Assembly (NCBI RefSeq): GCF_020616515.1
Contig: NZ_CP085135.1
Location: forward strand, 310,001-374,000
DNA: 64,000 nt
Origin: Mesorhizobium sp. PAMC28654
GTDB taxonomy: Bacteria; Pseudomonadota; Alphaproteobacteria; Rhizobiales; Rhizobiaceae
Direction of reading: 5' to 3'
The notes beneath the pieces were generated by a model. That model was given only the letters and a program-made list of their open reading frames with translations. It made no database searches and was not told the origin of the DNA. The translations under genes and the position numbers were made by a program. Below are positions 17,325-25,923 of this stretch, piece by piece. Positions within the stretch are counted from its first letter, which is position 1; each line of letters begins with the position of its first letter.

Positions 17325-17383
17325 AGAATGACGTTTGACCCGGCTTTACCGCGGCGGGATCTGCCCATAAAAGACAGCCCGCC

Positions 17384-17402
17384 GCCGGACGCATCCGGCT
17401 CT
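17384..17402 (+). terminator. Possible weak terminator after the beta-lactamase gene
   Basis: GCCGGA pairs with TCCGGC across a CGCA loop, followed by a short TCTT. The stem is only 6 bp and the T tract is poor. Confidence 0.35.
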
Positions 17403-17492
17403 TACCTGTGCATGTCGCCCAAGACGGTTCGCCTTGGGCTCCATGCATTTCAACCACCCGCGCTCGTTTGCGGGACTGGATAGGAGAAAACC

Positions 17493-19469
17493 ATGTTGAA
17501 TTCCGTTTCCCTCACATTTCCCGATGGCTCCGTCCGCGAATATGACGCGGCGATGACCGGTTCTGGCCTTGCCGAATCGATCTCGAAGTCGCTGGCCAAG
17601 AAGGCGGTCGCCTACAGCATCGATGGCGCGGTGCGCGATCTCTCGGATCCGCTGGGCAAGTCCGGCAAGGTCGAGATCGTCACCCGCGACGATCCGCGCG
17701 CGCTAGAGCTCATCCGTCACGACACCGCCCATGTGCTGGCGGAAGCGGTGCAGGAACTGTGGCCTGGTACCCAGGTGACCATCGGTCCGGTGATCGAGAA
17801 CGGATTCTATTACGATTTTGCTCGCAACGAGCCGTTCACGCCCGACGATTTTCCGGTGATCGAGAAGAAGATGCGCGAGATCATCGCGCGCAACAAGCCG
17901 TTCACCAAGCAGGTCTGGTCGCGCGAGCAGGCGAAAAAAGTGTTTGCCGACAAGGGCGAGCGCTACAAGCTGGAACTGATCGACGCCATTCCCGACGACC
18001 AGGATCTCAAGATCTACGCGCAGGGCGACTGGTTCGATCTATGCCGGGGGCCACACATGGCCTCGACCGGGCAGATCGGCAACGCCTTCAAGCTGATGAA
18101 GGTGGCCGGCGCCTATTGGCGCGGCGATAGCAACAACCCGATGCTGACGCGCGTCTACGGCACGGCATGGGCCGACCAGGCACAACTCGAAGCCTACCAG
18201 ACGATGCTGGAGGAAGCGGAAAAGCGCGACCACAGGAAGGTCGGCCGCGAGATGGACCTGTTCCATTTCCAGGAAGAAGGGCCTGGCGTCGTCTTCTGGC
18301 ACGCCAAGGGCTGGAGGATGTTCCAGAACCTGGTCAACTACATGCGCCGTCGCCTCGACGAGCAGGGCTATCAGGAGGTCAACGCGCCGCAGGTGCTCGA
18401 CAAGAGCCTGTGGGAGACATCGGGCCACTGGGGCTGGTATCGCGACGCCATGTTCAAGGTGACCGTCGCCGGTGACGATACCGACGACGATCGCGTTTTC
18501 GCGCTGAAGCCGATGAACTGCCCCGGCCATGTGCAGATATTCAAGCATGGTCTGAAGTCCTATCGCGACCTGCCGGTGAAGCTCGCCGAGTTCGGCAATG
18601 TGCATCGCTACGAGCCGTCGGGCGCGTTGCACGGGCTGATGCGCGTGCGCGGCTTCACCCAGGATGACGCGCACATCTTCTGCACCGAGGAGCAGCTTGC
18701 GGCGGAATGCCTGCGCATCAACGACCTCATCCTCTCTACCTATGCCGATTTCGGTTTCGATGAGGTCAGCGTCAAGCTGTCGACACGGCCCGACAAGCGC
18801 GTCGGCACCGACGAGGCGTGGGATCACGCCGAGGCGATCATGGGCAGCGTGCTGGAGACGATCCGGACGCGGTCGGGCAATCGCATCAAGACCTCGATCA
18901 ACCCGGGCGAGGGCGCTTTCTACGGGCCGAAGTTCGAATATGTGCTCAAGGACGCCATCGGCCGCGAATGGCAGTGCGGCACGACGCAGGTCGACTTCAA
19001 CCTGCCGGAGCGTTTTGGCGCCTTCTATATCGGCGCCGATTCGGAAAAGAAGCGTCCGGTCATGGTGCATCGCGCCATCTGCGGTTCGATGGAGCGCTTC
19101 CTCGGCATCCTGATCGAGAACTATTCGGGCCATTTCCCGCTCTGGTTCGCGCCTCTGCAGATCGTGGTGGCGACGATCACCTCTGATGCCGACGACTACG
19201 CACTCAAGGTCGTCGCGCGATTGAAGGAGGCCGGGCTGCTGGCCGAAGCGGACTTGCGCAACGAGAAGATCAACTACAAGGTCCGCGAACATTCGCTGGC
19301 CAAGGTTCCGGTCATCCTGGTCTGCGGCAAGCGCGAGGCGGAAGAGGAGACGGTCAACATCCGCCGCCTCGGTTCGCGCGACCAGGAATCGCTTGGCCTT
19401 GGCGAAGCCATCGCCCAGCTTACCGAAGAAGCGATCACGCCGGATCGCAGGCGCAAGCGCGCGGCCTGA
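17493..19469 (+). CDS. thrS: Threonyl-tRNA synthetase
   Basis: A class II aminoacyl-tRNA synthetase of 658 residues. The N-terminal TGS domain (about 1-62) is followed by the editing domain with [11 protein letters not shown]. The catalytic core has [17 protein letters not shown], motif 2 ([20 protein letters not shown]) and motif 3 ([16 protein letters not shown]). The C-terminal anticodon-binding domain closes the protein. The start follows TAGGAGAAAACC. A strong terminator follows the gene. Confidence 0.98.
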   Translation: MLNSVSLTFPDGSVREYDAAMTGSGLAESISKSLAKKAVAYSIDGAVRDLSDPLGKSGKVEIVTRDDPRALELIRHDTAHVLAEAVQELWPGTQVTIGPVIENGFYYDFARNEPFTPDDFPVIEKKMREIIARNKPFTKQVWSREQAKKVFADKGERYKLELIDAIPDDQDLKIYAQGDWFDLCRGPHMASTGQIGNAFKLMKVAGAYWRGDSNNPMLTRVYGTAWADQAQLEAYQTMLEEAEKRDHRKVGREMDLFHFQEEGPGVVFWHAKGWRMFQNLVNYMRRRLDEQGYQEVNAPQVLDKSLWETSGHWGWYRDAMFKVTVAGDDTDDDRVFALKPMNCPGHVQIFKHGLKSYRDLPVKLAEFGNVHRYEPSGALHGLMRVRGFTQDDAHIFCTEEQLAAECLRINDLILSTYADFGFDEVSVKLSTRPDKRVGTDEAWDHAEAIMGSVLETIRTRSGNRIKTSINPGEGAFYGPKFEYVLKDAIGREWQCGTTQVDFNLPERFGAFYIGADSEKKRPVMVHRAICGSMERFLGILIENYSGHFPLWFAPLQIVVATITSDADDYALKVVARLKEAGLLAEADLRNEKINYKVREHSLAKVPVILVCGKREAEEETVNIRRLGSRDQESLGLGEAIAQLTEEAITPDRRRKRAA

Positions 19470-19487
19470 TCAGTCGGTTTCCGAACG

Positions 19488-19518
19488 AAATGGCGGTGGA
19501 GCGATCCACCGCCATTTT
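19488..19518 (+). terminator. Strong Rho-independent terminator of thrS
   Basis: A 13-bp perfect stem (AAATGGCGGTGGA with TCCACCGCCATTT) has a GCGA tetraloop and ends in T. It lies 18 bp after the thrS stop. The ATG at 19490 is part of this stem, which argues against it as the start of the next gene. Confidence 0.88.
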
Positions 19519-19555
19519 CACATGCCTGTCACGCCAAACTTGTAACGAACCTCTT

Positions 19556-20494
19556 ATGCTCAAACTGAAGATGCGCGAAAAACCGTTTCCCGAGCTCTCC
19601 TATGCCAATCCGTGTCAGCCGGCGCTGGCGCGGTGGGTGATCCATTCCATCGAGGGCCTTTCGGGCCGGGACCGTTTCGCCGCACTTTACGATTTCTGGC
19701 GCCGCCAGGTGGTGCCGACCGGCGAGCGCGTGTTCAGCCGTATGCTGGAGCTGATCGACGTCCGGATTCGGACCGCAGACCAGTGGCCGCCCGCGCAATT
19801 GCCTGACACGCCGCTGGTGATCGTCGCCAACCATCCCTTCGGCATTGGCGACGGCATTGCGGTGCTGTCGCTGGCCGAGCAGATCGGGCGCCCGTTCCGG
19901 GTGATGATCCACAAAGACCTTCTCAAGATCCGCGAGATGGAACCCTATTCGCTGCCGGTCGATTTCTCGGAAACCAAGGAAGCGTTGAAGAACAATCTGG
20001 CCGTGCGCCATGAGGCGGTGCGCCTGCTCAAGGAAGGCGTCACCATCGTTGTGTTTCCGGCGGGTGGCGTCGCCACCGCACCGAAAGGCTTTGGCCGGGC
20101 GCGCGATCTGCCGTGGAAGATGTTTCCGGCCCGCCTCGTCCAGGATGCCAAGGCGTCCGTCGTGCCGATGCATTTTTCCGGCCAGAACGGCAGGCTCTTC
20201 CATCTGGTCAGCGGCCCGATGAACATGGCTGAACGTGATGGACGCGTGGCAAAATTCGTCGGCAAGGCCTCGCTTACCTTGCGCGTTTCCCTGCTTATCC
20301 ACGAATTCGCGCGCCTGTCCGGCAAGCCGATCGACGTTCGTGTTGGCGATGTTCTGAGCTGGAACGAACTGGAGCCGTTGCGCGATCGCAAGGCGCTGCT
20401 TGACCGGCTCTATCGCGGCGTTTTCGACCTGGCGCCGGCTGTGCCGCGCCGCCGGATCCCGTTCCTGCCGGCACGGACCAAGCTGGCCGCCTAA
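19556..20494 (+). CDS. PlsC-like acyltransferase family protein
   Basis: A 312-residue glycerolipid-type acyltransferase. VIVANHPFGIGDGI is the catalytic H(X)nD block. The conserved arginine and glycine blocks follow (MIHKDLLKIREME and IVVFPAGGVATAPKGFG). It could acylate lysophospholipids or an unusual lipid; the acceptor is not readable. I start at 19556 because the longer frame begins inside the thrS terminator. Confidence 0.85.
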   Translation: MLKLKMREKPFPELSYANPCQPALARWVIHSIEGLSGRDRFAALYDFWRRQVVPTGERVFSRMLELIDVRIRTADQWPPAQLPDTPLVIVANHPFGIGDGIAVLSLAEQIGRPFRVMIHKDLLKIREMEPYSLPVDFSETKEALKNNLAVRHEAVRLLKEGVTIVVFPAGGVATAPKGFGRARDLPWKMFPARLVQDAKASVVPMHFSGQNGRLFHLVSGPMNMAERDGRVAKFVGKASLTLRVSLLIHEFARLSGKPIDVRVGDVLSWNELEPLRDRKALLDRLYRGVFDLAPAVPRRRIPFLPARTKLAA

Positions 20495-20565
20495 GGTCAT
20501 TCGCCTAACGAATTGACCGCCATGTTGATTGTCATGGCAGTTCAGGACTGGAGAACGGCAGAGCG

Positions 20566-21534
20566 CTAATCCGCGCCTTCTTCTGGATCCATCGCAGCGG
20601 CTTCGTTGGCCAGAACCTCGATCTCCTGGTTCTGCCCGGCCACGACCGTAAAGTCCTTCTGGTAGATACGGTCGCGGTTCTTGGCGATGATGGTGTAGTC
20701 GCCTTCCGCGAGCACCATCGAGGCGAACGCGCCGACGGTTTCCTTGATCGGATCACCGGATTCGTTGAGCAGCGACCACGACGTGTCCGCGATCGCCTCG
20801 CCACCCGTCTCACGCACCAGCTTCATCGTTATCTCTGCTGCGTGATGCTCGACGGTCGCTTCCGTCAGCTTGCCGGCCTCGACGCGGATGTCCGAACGGA
20901 TGACGGCGTTAACGGCACCGTAGGTCGAGACGACATGGTAGATGCCGGCATTGAGCCGCACCACGCTGTTGGGCTCGACATCGGGGATGATCAGCGCGCG
21001 GTCGCCATTGGGCTCGGCATGGCCTTCATAGATCGAGAAGCGCAGCTTTTTCGGCGGGATGTGCGCGCCGCCCGACAAGACGGCGTCGAGCTTCAGGCCG
21101 CCGGCATCGAGCACGAGGCTCTCGCGTTTGGCATCCCGGCTGACGGTGATGCGCTTGGTGGCGCCGGCCCGGCCATAGGAGGCGTGGACCAGATAGCTGC
21201 CTGGTTCGAGCTGGAACACCGCAGTGCCGCCATGTGCCGAGGCGACCATCGGCAGTTTGCCGTTGACCGCTTCCGGCTTGAAGACGCGCCACACGATGCC
21301 GCGTGTGATGTCGGCGCCCTTGTCCTTGTCCGTCAATTGAGCCGATAGGGTGATGGCGCCGCTGCTTCCGGTTGCCAGCGTGGTGTCGCCCCTGGGCGTC
21401 GCGTAGCTCGAAATTCCCGGAAGCTTCCGGTTGTTGATGCCGTCTTTTTCCTGTGCACCAGCAAGCGAAGCCGGCACCATGAACAGCGCGGCACCGAGCC
21501 AAACCAGCAAAAGGCGCAGAGTCCCCTCAAACAT
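20566..21534 (-). CDS. Exported protein with three internal beta-type repeats, function unknown
   Basis: A 322-residue protein with a signal peptide (FEGTLRLLLVWLGAALFMV then ASLAGAQ). The mature part shows three repeats of about 80 residues, each with a Gly-Tyr strand motif: LEPGSYLVHASYG (109-121), LNAGIYHVVSTYG (194-206) and LAEGDYTIIAKN (275-286). An I.V..G-type strand follows each. This suggests tandem carboxypeptidase-regulatory or PEGA-like beta-sandwiches in the periplasm. The tail is acidic (DPEEGAD). The start at 21534 gives a proper signal peptide. No enzyme motif is seen. Confidence 0.75.
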   Translation of the reverse strand: MFEGTLRLLLVWLGAALFMVPASLAGAQEKDGINNRKLPGISSYATPRGDTTLATGSSGAITLSAQLTDKDKGADITRGIVWRVFKPEAVNGKLPMVASAHGGTAVFQLEPGSYLVHASYGRAGATKRITVSRDAKRESLVLDAGGLKLDAVLSGGAHIPPKKLRFSIYEGHAEPNGDRALIIPDVEPNSVVRLNAGIYHVVSTYGAVNAVIRSDIRVEAGKLTEATVEHHAAEITMKLVRETGGEAIADTSWSLLNESGDPIKETVGAFASMVLAEGDYTIIAKNRDRIYQKDFTVVAGQNQEIEVLANEAAAMDPEEGAD

Positions 21535-21700
21535 GCCTTGCGTTGAAGCCCATGGCGGTGGCAATTTCAAGGCTTAAGAGTCCGATACGCTTCTGTTAGA
21601 TGACTCTTCAAGTCCGGCGCGCCGCGCCAATGCCCGAGCCGCCTGAATTCCCGCATGGCGCGCTTCAGCTCAAAATCGAGTGTTTTAGGAGATTGCGCCC

Positions 21701-22285
21701 ATGGCGTCGCCGATCATCGACTTCCTGCTGACCCGCAATTCCGCGCCGATCCTGGATTTGAAGGAGCCGGCACCCAACGACGCGGATATCGCGACGATGA
21801 TTGCCGCGGCCACGCGGGTTCCCGATCACGGCCGGCTGGAGCCCTGGCGCTTTATCCTCTATCGCGGCGAGGCGCGTGTCGAGATCGGCCGGAAACTGGC
21901 AGCCCTTGCCGAACAGCGCGAAGGACCCTTGCCGGAAGGCCGCCGCAACCAGGAACTGGCCCGGTTTTCGCGTGCCCCATTGGTGGTCGGCGTGGTGTCG
22001 GTGCCGAAGGAGAATCCGAAGATCCCGCAATGGGAGATGTTCCTGTCCGGCGGCATGGCGGCGATGAACCTCATGATATCAGCCAATGCGCTGGGCTATG
22101 GCACCAACCTGATCAGCAACTGGTATTCCGACGTGCCGGAGGGTAGGGCCATCCTGGGCCTGGCGCCGAACGAGCGTGTCGTCGGTTTTGTCCATATCGG
22201 CTCCTACGCCGGGCCAGCGCCAGAGCGGCCGCGGCCCGATCCAGCAAAGCTCTATGCCGACTACGCGGGACCCTGGAACGGCTAA
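21701..22285 (+). CDS. Nitroreductase-family flavoprotein (YdjA-like)
   Basis: A 194-residue FMN-binding nitroreductase fold. TRVPDHGRLEPWRFILYRG is the N-terminal FMN/phosphate segment, and GGMAAMNLMISANALGYGT is the dimer/FMN helix typical of the YdjA subgroup. The start follows TAGGAG. It probably reduces nitro or quinone compounds with NAD(P)H; the substrate is unknown. The next gene starts one base after its stop, so the two form an operon. Confidence 0.88.
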   Translation: MASPIIDFLLTRNSAPILDLKEPAPNDADIATMIAAATRVPDHGRLEPWRFILYRGEARVEIGRKLAALAEQREGPLPEGRRNQELARFSRAPLVVGVVSVPKENPKIPQWEMFLSGGMAAMNLMISANALGYGTNLISNWYSDVPEGRAILGLAPNERVVGFVHIGSYAGPAPERPRPDPAKLYADYAGPWNG

Positions 22286-22286
22286 G

Positions 22287-22895
22287 ATGTTCTACGAACC
22301 GTCCAAGGGCCATGGCCTGCAGCATGATCCGTCCAAGGCGATCGTCGCGCCGCGGCCAATCGGTTGGATCTCGACGCTGAACGGGGCAGGCGAGGTCAAT
22401 CTCGCGCCCTATTCCTTCTTCAACGCCGTGTCGACGCGGCCATTCATCGTCTGGTTTTCCTCGGAAGGTGAAAAGGATAGCGCCACCTTTGCTCAGGAGA
22501 CGGGCGAATTCGTTGCCAACCTCGTCAGCCGCGACCTTGCCGAAAAGATGAACCGCACCTCCGTCGACGCGCCGCGCGGCGTCAACGAGTTCGCCTACGC
22601 CGATCTCGCCATGGCGCCCTCACGTCTGGTCGCGCCGCCGCGCGTGGCGGCAGCGCCGGCCGCGCTCGAATGTCGGGTGACCGAGGTCATCCGACCAAAG
22701 GCACTGGATGGGACGACGGCGAGTGCCGTCGTCGTCGCCGGCGAAGTGGTCGGCGTATACATCGACGATGCCTTCCTGCAGGACGGTATGTTCGACATCA
22801 CCAAGGCCGGCAATGTCTCCCGTCTCGGCTATATGGACTATGCCAGTGTCAGCGAGATTTTCTCGATGCGACGGCCGCGCTGGGAAGCGGACTAG
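22287..22895 (+). CDS. Flavin reductase domain (flavoredoxin-like) protein
   Basis: A 202-residue protein of the flavin reductase/flavoredoxin split-barrel family. IVAPRPIGWISTLNGAGEVN and the following APYSFFNAVS are the FMN-binding signature. It is tightly coupled to the upstream nitroreductase, with one base between stop and start, suggesting a flavin-dependent redox pair. Its 3' end overlaps the convergent TetR gene by 4 bp. Longer in-frame starts would overlap the nitroreductase and are rejected. Confidence 0.88.
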   Translation: MFYEPSKGHGLQHDPSKAIVAPRPIGWISTLNGAGEVNLAPYSFFNAVSTRPFIVWFSSEGEKDSATFAQETGEFVANLVSRDLAEKMNRTSVDAPRGVNEFAYADLAMAPSRLVAPPRVAAAPAALECRVTEVIRPKALDGTTASAVVVAGEVVGVYIDDAFLQDGMFDITKAGNVSRLGYMDYASVSEIFSMRRPRWEAD

Positions 22896-23611
22896 GAACT
22901 TGGGGCCTGTTCCACCGTTCGTCGCCGGGCTGTCATGACGGCGCGCACGTAGCCGGGTTCGCTGATCCGGATGCTTCCGTCGGGGAGGCCGAGTATGCGG
23001 TCGAGAGCGACCTCGTAGAGCCTGACGCGTTTCTCCAGGGTTTCGATGGCGACGTCCATGTCGGCGTCGCTGCCGCTTGCGATCGCCTTGGCGACGACGC
23101 CATGCGTGGCCATGCCGAACTGCATGACCATGTCGGCGACGCCCTCCGGATCGAAGGTGCGGAACGTTCCGTCTTCGACACCTTGCCTGATGATCTTGAC
23201 CAGCAGAGGCGAAAACGACGCGCCGGCCGCCAGGTTGATGCGATGGAAGAGCACCAGGTTTTCCGGTCGGAACATCGTCTCGAAAAGAGCCCAGGCTTCC
23301 GACGCGGTCTCGATCTTGGCCTGCCGGGACTTGGCAAGCAGACCATTCAGGCGGTTGAGCGGATCGAGACCGGGATCGTCGAGTACATCCTGGACACCAG
23401 CCAAAGCCTGTCTCGCGAAGCGCTCGGCCAACGCCTCCAGAAGAGCCTCCTTGGAGGCGAAGTAGTGATAGAAGGCGCCTTTCGAGACGCCGGCGGCCGC
23501 AATCACGTCATTGAGGCTCGCTCTGTCGTAGCCATGGGCCAGGAACAGGGCCTGGGCCTGGTCCAGGAGTTCTTCTCGCCTGAGCTCTGGATGCTTGATG
23601 ACACGTGGCAT
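22892..23611 (-). CDS. TetR/AcrR-family transcriptional repressor
   Basis: A 239-residue regulator. The N-terminal HTH is classic: RREELLDQAQALFLAHGYDR then SLNDVIAAAGVSKGAFYHYF, ending in KEALLEAL. The variable C-terminal ligand domain follows. The start at 23611 has GAAGG seven bases upstream; an ATG two codons earlier overlaps that site. A palindromic operator candidate lies between it and the divergent methyltransferase gene, so self-regulation and control of that gene are likely. Confidence 0.93.
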   Translation of the reverse strand: MPRVIKHPELRREELLDQAQALFLAHGYDRASLNDVIAAAGVSKGAFYHYFASKEALLEALAERFARQALAGVQDVLDDPGLDPLNRLNGLLAKSRQAKIETASEAWALFETMFRPENLVLFHRINLAAGASFSPLLVKIIRQGVEDGTFRTFDPEGVADMVMQFGMATHGVVAKAIASGSDADMDVAIETLEKRVRLYEVALDRILGLPDGSIRISEPGYVRAVMTARRRTVEQAPSS

Positions 23612-23672
23612 GACCATACCTTCTGCACGCGGCGGCGGTCCTCGTCCAGATGCGTGATACCAGCTTGCAAGA

Positions 23673-23707
23673 TAGACCACTGGTCGGTATAGTAGACTGG
23701 TGGTCTA
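23673..23707. promoter_or_regulatory. Probable TetR operator
   Basis: TAGACCAC and GTGGTCTA form perfect 8-bp inverted arms of a 35-bp site. The left arm also contains a compact palindrome, GACCA-C-TGGTC. It lies between the start codons of the divergent TetR and methyltransferase genes. Confidence 0.65.
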
Positions 23708-23749
23708 ATTCAGACAATGCCCGGCGGGCCGAGTCACGGAAGGTTGGTC

Positions 23750-24424
23750 ATGATTTCGAGGTTGATTCTTCAGACGTGCGTGTGGTTCGGCGTCATGGGC
23801 GCCTTGCTCTTCCTGTCGGCTGGTACGCTGCACTGGCCGGGAGCCTGGGTGTTCCTCGTGGTGATGATCGGCCTCAGCCTTATCATGGGCGTGGCCCTGG
23901 CCCGGCGCGACCCGGGCCTGATGAATGAGCGGCTGAGCCCTCCCATCCAGAAGAACCAGACCGCGGCCGACAAGGTCCTGCTGAGCGTGCTGCTGCTTGG
24001 CATGTTCGCCTGGCAGGTCCTCATGGGGCTCGACTTCCGTTTCGGCTGGTCACCGGTTCCAGTGTGGGGGCAGGTGGTCGGCGCGCTGGTGCTGCTGCTT
24101 GGAATCTGGATCTGCTATCTGACGATGCTGGAGAACAGTTTCGCGGCGCCCGTCGTGAAGATCCAGGCCGAACGCGGTCAACGCGTGATCACCACGGGTC
24201 CCTACAGCCTCGTGCGCCATCCGATGTATGGCGGCGCCATTCTCTTCTTCGCCGGCACGGCACTTCTGCTTGGCTCCTGGTGGGGGCTGGTATCGGTGCT
24301 GGTGTTCGTCGTTCTCCTGGCTATCCGCACATTCATCGAAGAAGCAACGCTTCGGACTGGCCTGCAAGGCTATGACGACTATGCGGCCCATGTCCGTTAT
24401 CGCCTGATTCCGCGGGTCTGGTAG
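23750..24424 (+). CDS. Isoprenylcysteine carboxyl methyltransferase-family membrane protein
   Basis: A 224-residue protein with about five hydrophobic helices. The C-terminal motif GPYSLVRHPMYGGAILFF, then EEATLR and YDDYAAHVRYRLIP, is the SAM-binding signature of the ICMT/PEMT-like family. Bacterial members methylate varied lipophilic substrates; which one is unknown here. The start follows GGAAGG. It is divergent from the TetR gene and probably repressed by it. Confidence 0.88.
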   Translation: MISRLILQTCVWFGVMGALLFLSAGTLHWPGAWVFLVVMIGLSLIMGVALARRDPGLMNERLSPPIQKNQTAADKVLLSVLLLGMFAWQVLMGLDFRFGWSPVPVWGQVVGALVLLLGIWICYLTMLENSFAAPVVKIQAERGQRVITTGPYSLVRHPMYGGAILFFAGTALLLGSWWGLVSVLVFVVLLAIRTFIEEATLRTGLQGYDDYAAHVRYRLIPRVW

Positions 24425-24436
24425 CGGTTCGGCCGT

Positions 24437-25318
24437 TCAGGCGGAAATTCCCGACGCCCGGGCTCGAGCCAGAAGCCGCTCCGCCAGTCTGAGATGCGGC
24501 CGATCGTACATCTTGCCATCGATGCCGACGACGCCGGGATTTCCGGCTGCCTCGAACGCATCGACCACGGCGGCCGAATGCGCGATGGCCTCGGCCGACG
24601 GTGTGAAGGCCGCGTTGATGACCGGCACCTGCGCCGGGTGGATCGCCATCTTGCCGGTAAAGCCGTCGCGCTCGGCCTCGGCGCATTCAGCTTCGAAGGC
24701 GGCCATGTCGCGAAAATTCGGGAACACCGTGTCGATGGCGGCGACCTCCGCCGCGCTTGCCGCGAGCAGGGTCATGGTGCGGGCGAAACGGAACACATCG
24801 GTGTAGCGGCCGCGTTCGTCGCGCGCCGCGCGTGCGCCAATCGCCGCCGAAAGATCTTCCGCCCCCCAGGTGATGCCGGCCACCCGCGCGCTTGCCCTGG
24901 CATAGGTCGCGGCCGCCAGCACGCCCGCCGCCGTCTCGGTGATGATCGGCACGATTCTGATCGCACCGTCGGCCAAGCCGTTTTCGGCCTCGCGAACCCT
25001 GAGCTTTGCCGACAGATGCTGCACATCCTGACCGCTGTTCGACTTCGGCAGCATGATGCCGTCTGGCCTTGCCACAACCAGCGCGGCCAGATCATCGTCA
25101 GTCAGCCCTGTCGACAGATCATTGACCCGCACATAGATCGCCGAACTGGTTTGTTGCCTGTGCTCGATGATGAAGCGCGCCGCGATGTCGCGCGCCATGA
25201 CCTTGTTTTGCGGCGCGACGGAATCCTCGAGGTCGACGATGACAACGTCCGCGCCCGCGCCAAAACCCTTTTCCAGCTTCTTTTCCGAATCGCCGGGGAC
25301 AAACAGCAGCGAACGCAC
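24437..25318 (-). CDS. HpcH/HpaI aldolase, CitE-like CoA-ester lyase
   Basis: A 293-residue TIM-barrel lyase of the CitE/malyl-CoA lyase group. RSLLFVPGDSEKKLEKG is the N-terminal signature. VVIVDLEDSVAP carries the Glu and Asp of the metal site. GITWGAEDLSAAIGA and GKMAIHPAQVPVIN are further family blocks. The start is GTG at 25318, three bases after the stop of the MaoC gene, so translation is probably coupled. It is likely a beta-hydroxyacyl-CoA lyase and not a citrate lyase subunit, since no other cit genes are present. Confidence 0.88.
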   Translation of the reverse strand: MRSLLFVPGDSEKKLEKGFGAGADVVIVDLEDSVAPQNKVMARDIAARFIIEHRQQTSSAIYVRVNDLSTGLTDDDLAALVVARPDGIMLPKSNSGQDVQHLSAKLRVREAENGLADGAIRIVPIITETAAGVLAAATYARASARVAGITWGAEDLSAAIGARAARDERGRYTDVFRFARTMTLLAASAAEVAAIDTVFPNFRDMAAFEAECAEAERDGFTGKMAIHPAQVPVINAAFTPSAEAIAHSAAVVDAFEAAGNPGVVGIDGKMYDRPHLRLAERLLARARASGISA

Positions 25319-25321
25319 CGG

Positions 25322-25774
25322 TCAGGCCGCCTTCTTCATCATCATGGCCTGCCTCGTGCATTTGGCGACGAGATCGCCATGCTGGTTGTAGGCGCGGTGT
25401 TCCAGTTCGACGATGCCGCGATCCGGCTTCGATTTCGACTCGCGGACCGAGATGATCGTGGTCTCGACGCGGATCGTATCGCCATGGAAGACCGGATGGG
25501 GAAACACCGTTTCCTTCATGCCGAGATTGGCGATCGTGGTGCCCATGGTGATGTCGTTCACCGAAATGCCGATCATCAGGCCGAGCGTGAACAGCGAATT
25601 GACCAGCGGCTTGCCCCATTCGCTCTTGGCGGCGAAATCGAAGTCGATGTGAAGCGGCTGCGGGTTCAGCGTCATGACCGAGAACAGCATGTTGTCGCTT
25701 TCGGTGACTGTTTTGCGCAGCGTGTGCTGGAAGACATGGCCGACGACAAATTCATCCAGGTAAAGGCCAGCCAT
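25322..25774 (-). CDS. MaoC-family (R)-enoyl-CoA hydratase-like protein
   Basis: A 150-residue single hot-dog protein. FSVMTLNPQPLHIDFDFAAK matches the MaoC hydratase motif, with N and the following H in the positions of catalytic Asp/His; the usual Asp is Asn here. The start at 25774 follows GGAGG. Paired with the CitE-like lyase it could hydrate an unsaturated dicarboxyl-CoA before C-C cleavage. That pathway role is inference. Confidence 0.85.
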   Translation of the reverse strand: MAGLYLDEFVVGHVFQHTLRKTVTESDNMLFSVMTLNPQPLHIDFDFAAKSEWGKPLVNSLFTLGLMIGISVNDITMGTTIANLGMKETVFPHPVFHGDTIRVETTIISVRESKSKPDRGIVELEHRAYNQHGDLVAKCTRQAMMMKKAA

Positions 25775-25923
25775 GGTCGACGTCCTCCGTTTCCGTTGCT
25801 TGATAGGCGCTGCAAACCGGGCCATCAAGCGGGTTAATGAATATGGTGAACCGTTCGTAAACCATTTCTGCCTACCCTCCGCAAAGGGGCCGGAAACATC
25901 TGGTAGGGGCGTAAGCAGGCGGC

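Noticed and set aside
19490..20494. Acyltransferase starting at 19490
   Set aside because: That ATG lies in the stem of the thrS terminator, so it is very unlikely to be a start.
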